From contig NZ_AP022570.1 in the NCBI RefSeq assembly GCF_010728325.1, positions 1,674,001-1,738,000 on the forward strand: 64,000 nucleotides of DNA, in the 5' to 3' direction. Position 1 is the stretch's first letter. Each line of letters begins with the position of its first letter. The DNA comes from Mycolicibacterium poriferae (GTDB taxonomy: Bacteria > Actinomycetota > Actinomycetes > Mycobacteriales > Mycobacteriaceae). The notes under the pieces are model-generated. The model was not told the DNA's origin. It was given only the letters and a program-made list of their open reading frames with translations, and searched no databases. The translations under genes were made by a program, and so were the position numbers. Below, piece after piece: positions 63,889 to 64,000 of the stretch.

Positions 63889-64000
63889 CTAACCCTCGCG
63901 CTGCGGTTCGACCACCAGTACCGGGACGCTGGAATGCGTGACGAGCTCGGTGGACACGCTTCCCAGCACGTGACGGGACAGGCCGCCGCCGCGGCGCCCG
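63889..64000 (-). CDS. universal stress protein, C-terminal fragment
   Basis: The minus strand entering from the window edge reads GRRGGGLSRHVLGSVSTELV, THSSVPVLVVEPQREG and stops at 63889-63891. GRRGGGLSRHVLGSVS is the end of a Usp ATP-binding loop, and THSSVPVLVV is the last strand. The rest of the gene lies beyond 64000. It is directly upstream of ctpF, probably cotranscribed. Confidence 0.85.
   Translation of the reverse strand, partial: GRRGGGLSRHVLGSVSTELVTHSSVPVLVVEPQREG

Overview
The window is a high-GC actinobacterial chromosome segment, almost certainly from an environmental, rapid-growing Mycobacterium (Mycolicibacterium). The clues are gene order like the M. tuberculosis run from atsA through the spc ribosomal operon to sppA, methyltransferases, secY-adk-map and mmsA/mmsB, together with mycobacterial families (LpqN/LpqT lipoprotein, DUF732, 13E12-type HNH protein, TIGR00027 methyltransferases, F420-dependent enzymes) and DosR-like boxes next to universal stress proteins. 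No CRISPR, tRNA, rRNA or insertion sequence was seen.

Layout. 0-4.7 kb: arylsulfatase, an LpqN/LpqT-type lipoprotein, the formylglycine-generating enzyme that should mature the sulfatase, and a PPOX-type flavoprotein. 4.7-18.8 kb: an accessory catabolic island between the sulfatase block and rplN. It has two transporters, a PucR-type regulator, a GlcG/HbpS-like protein, a CADD-like heme-oxygenase-fold diiron enzyme, two small Rieske proteins, a ferredoxin reductase, an aldehyde dehydrogenase, a gamma-glutamyltransferase-family hydrolase, a RidA protein and a decayed amidase. From the Rieske gene on, most genes are translationally coupled, and an 18-bp perfect hairpin sits just after the diiron gene. 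The substrate is unknown; oxidation followed by imine, amide and aldehyde processing is a reasonable guess. 18.8-23.3 kb: spc operon (rplN to rplO) with its own promoter and a terminator. 23.3-30 kb: DUF732 protein, sppA, a DUF222/HNH (13E12) gene and three tandem paralogous methyltransferases. 30.2-33.5 kb: secY-adk-map and a MarR regulator; sigL-rslA, present here in M. tuberculosis, is absent. 33.5-36.3 kb: a GAF histidine kinase and NarL-type regulator pair, and a HAD-like protein.

36.3-42.5 kb: valine catabolism (mmsB, acyl-CoA dehydrogenase, mmsA), dTDP-rhamnose genes rmlC and rmlB, and an F420-dependent enzyme. 42.6-45.9 kb: a two-protein signalling module, a histidine kinase with a cyclic-nucleotide-binding-like sensor and a response regulator fused to a glutaredoxin-like region and a thioredoxin-reductase-like flavoprotein that lacks the redox cysteines. 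46-64 kb: a stress and dormancy block with four universal stress proteins (one cut by the window end), two divergent paralogous SRPBCC-like genes separated by two DosR-like boxes, a Ddn-family pseudogene broken by one stop codon, a small ANTAR protein, hydrolases, a CNNM/HlyC-type protein and a CtpF-like P-type ATPase. Embedded in it is a persulfide-handling locus (CstR-like repressor, TauE/SafE exporter, rhodanese, CstB-like persulfide dioxygenase-rhodanese, thioredoxin). Matching 16-bp operators lie in its divergent promoter and again, 6 kb away, before a peroxiredoxin gene, which suggests one sulfide/persulfide regulon.
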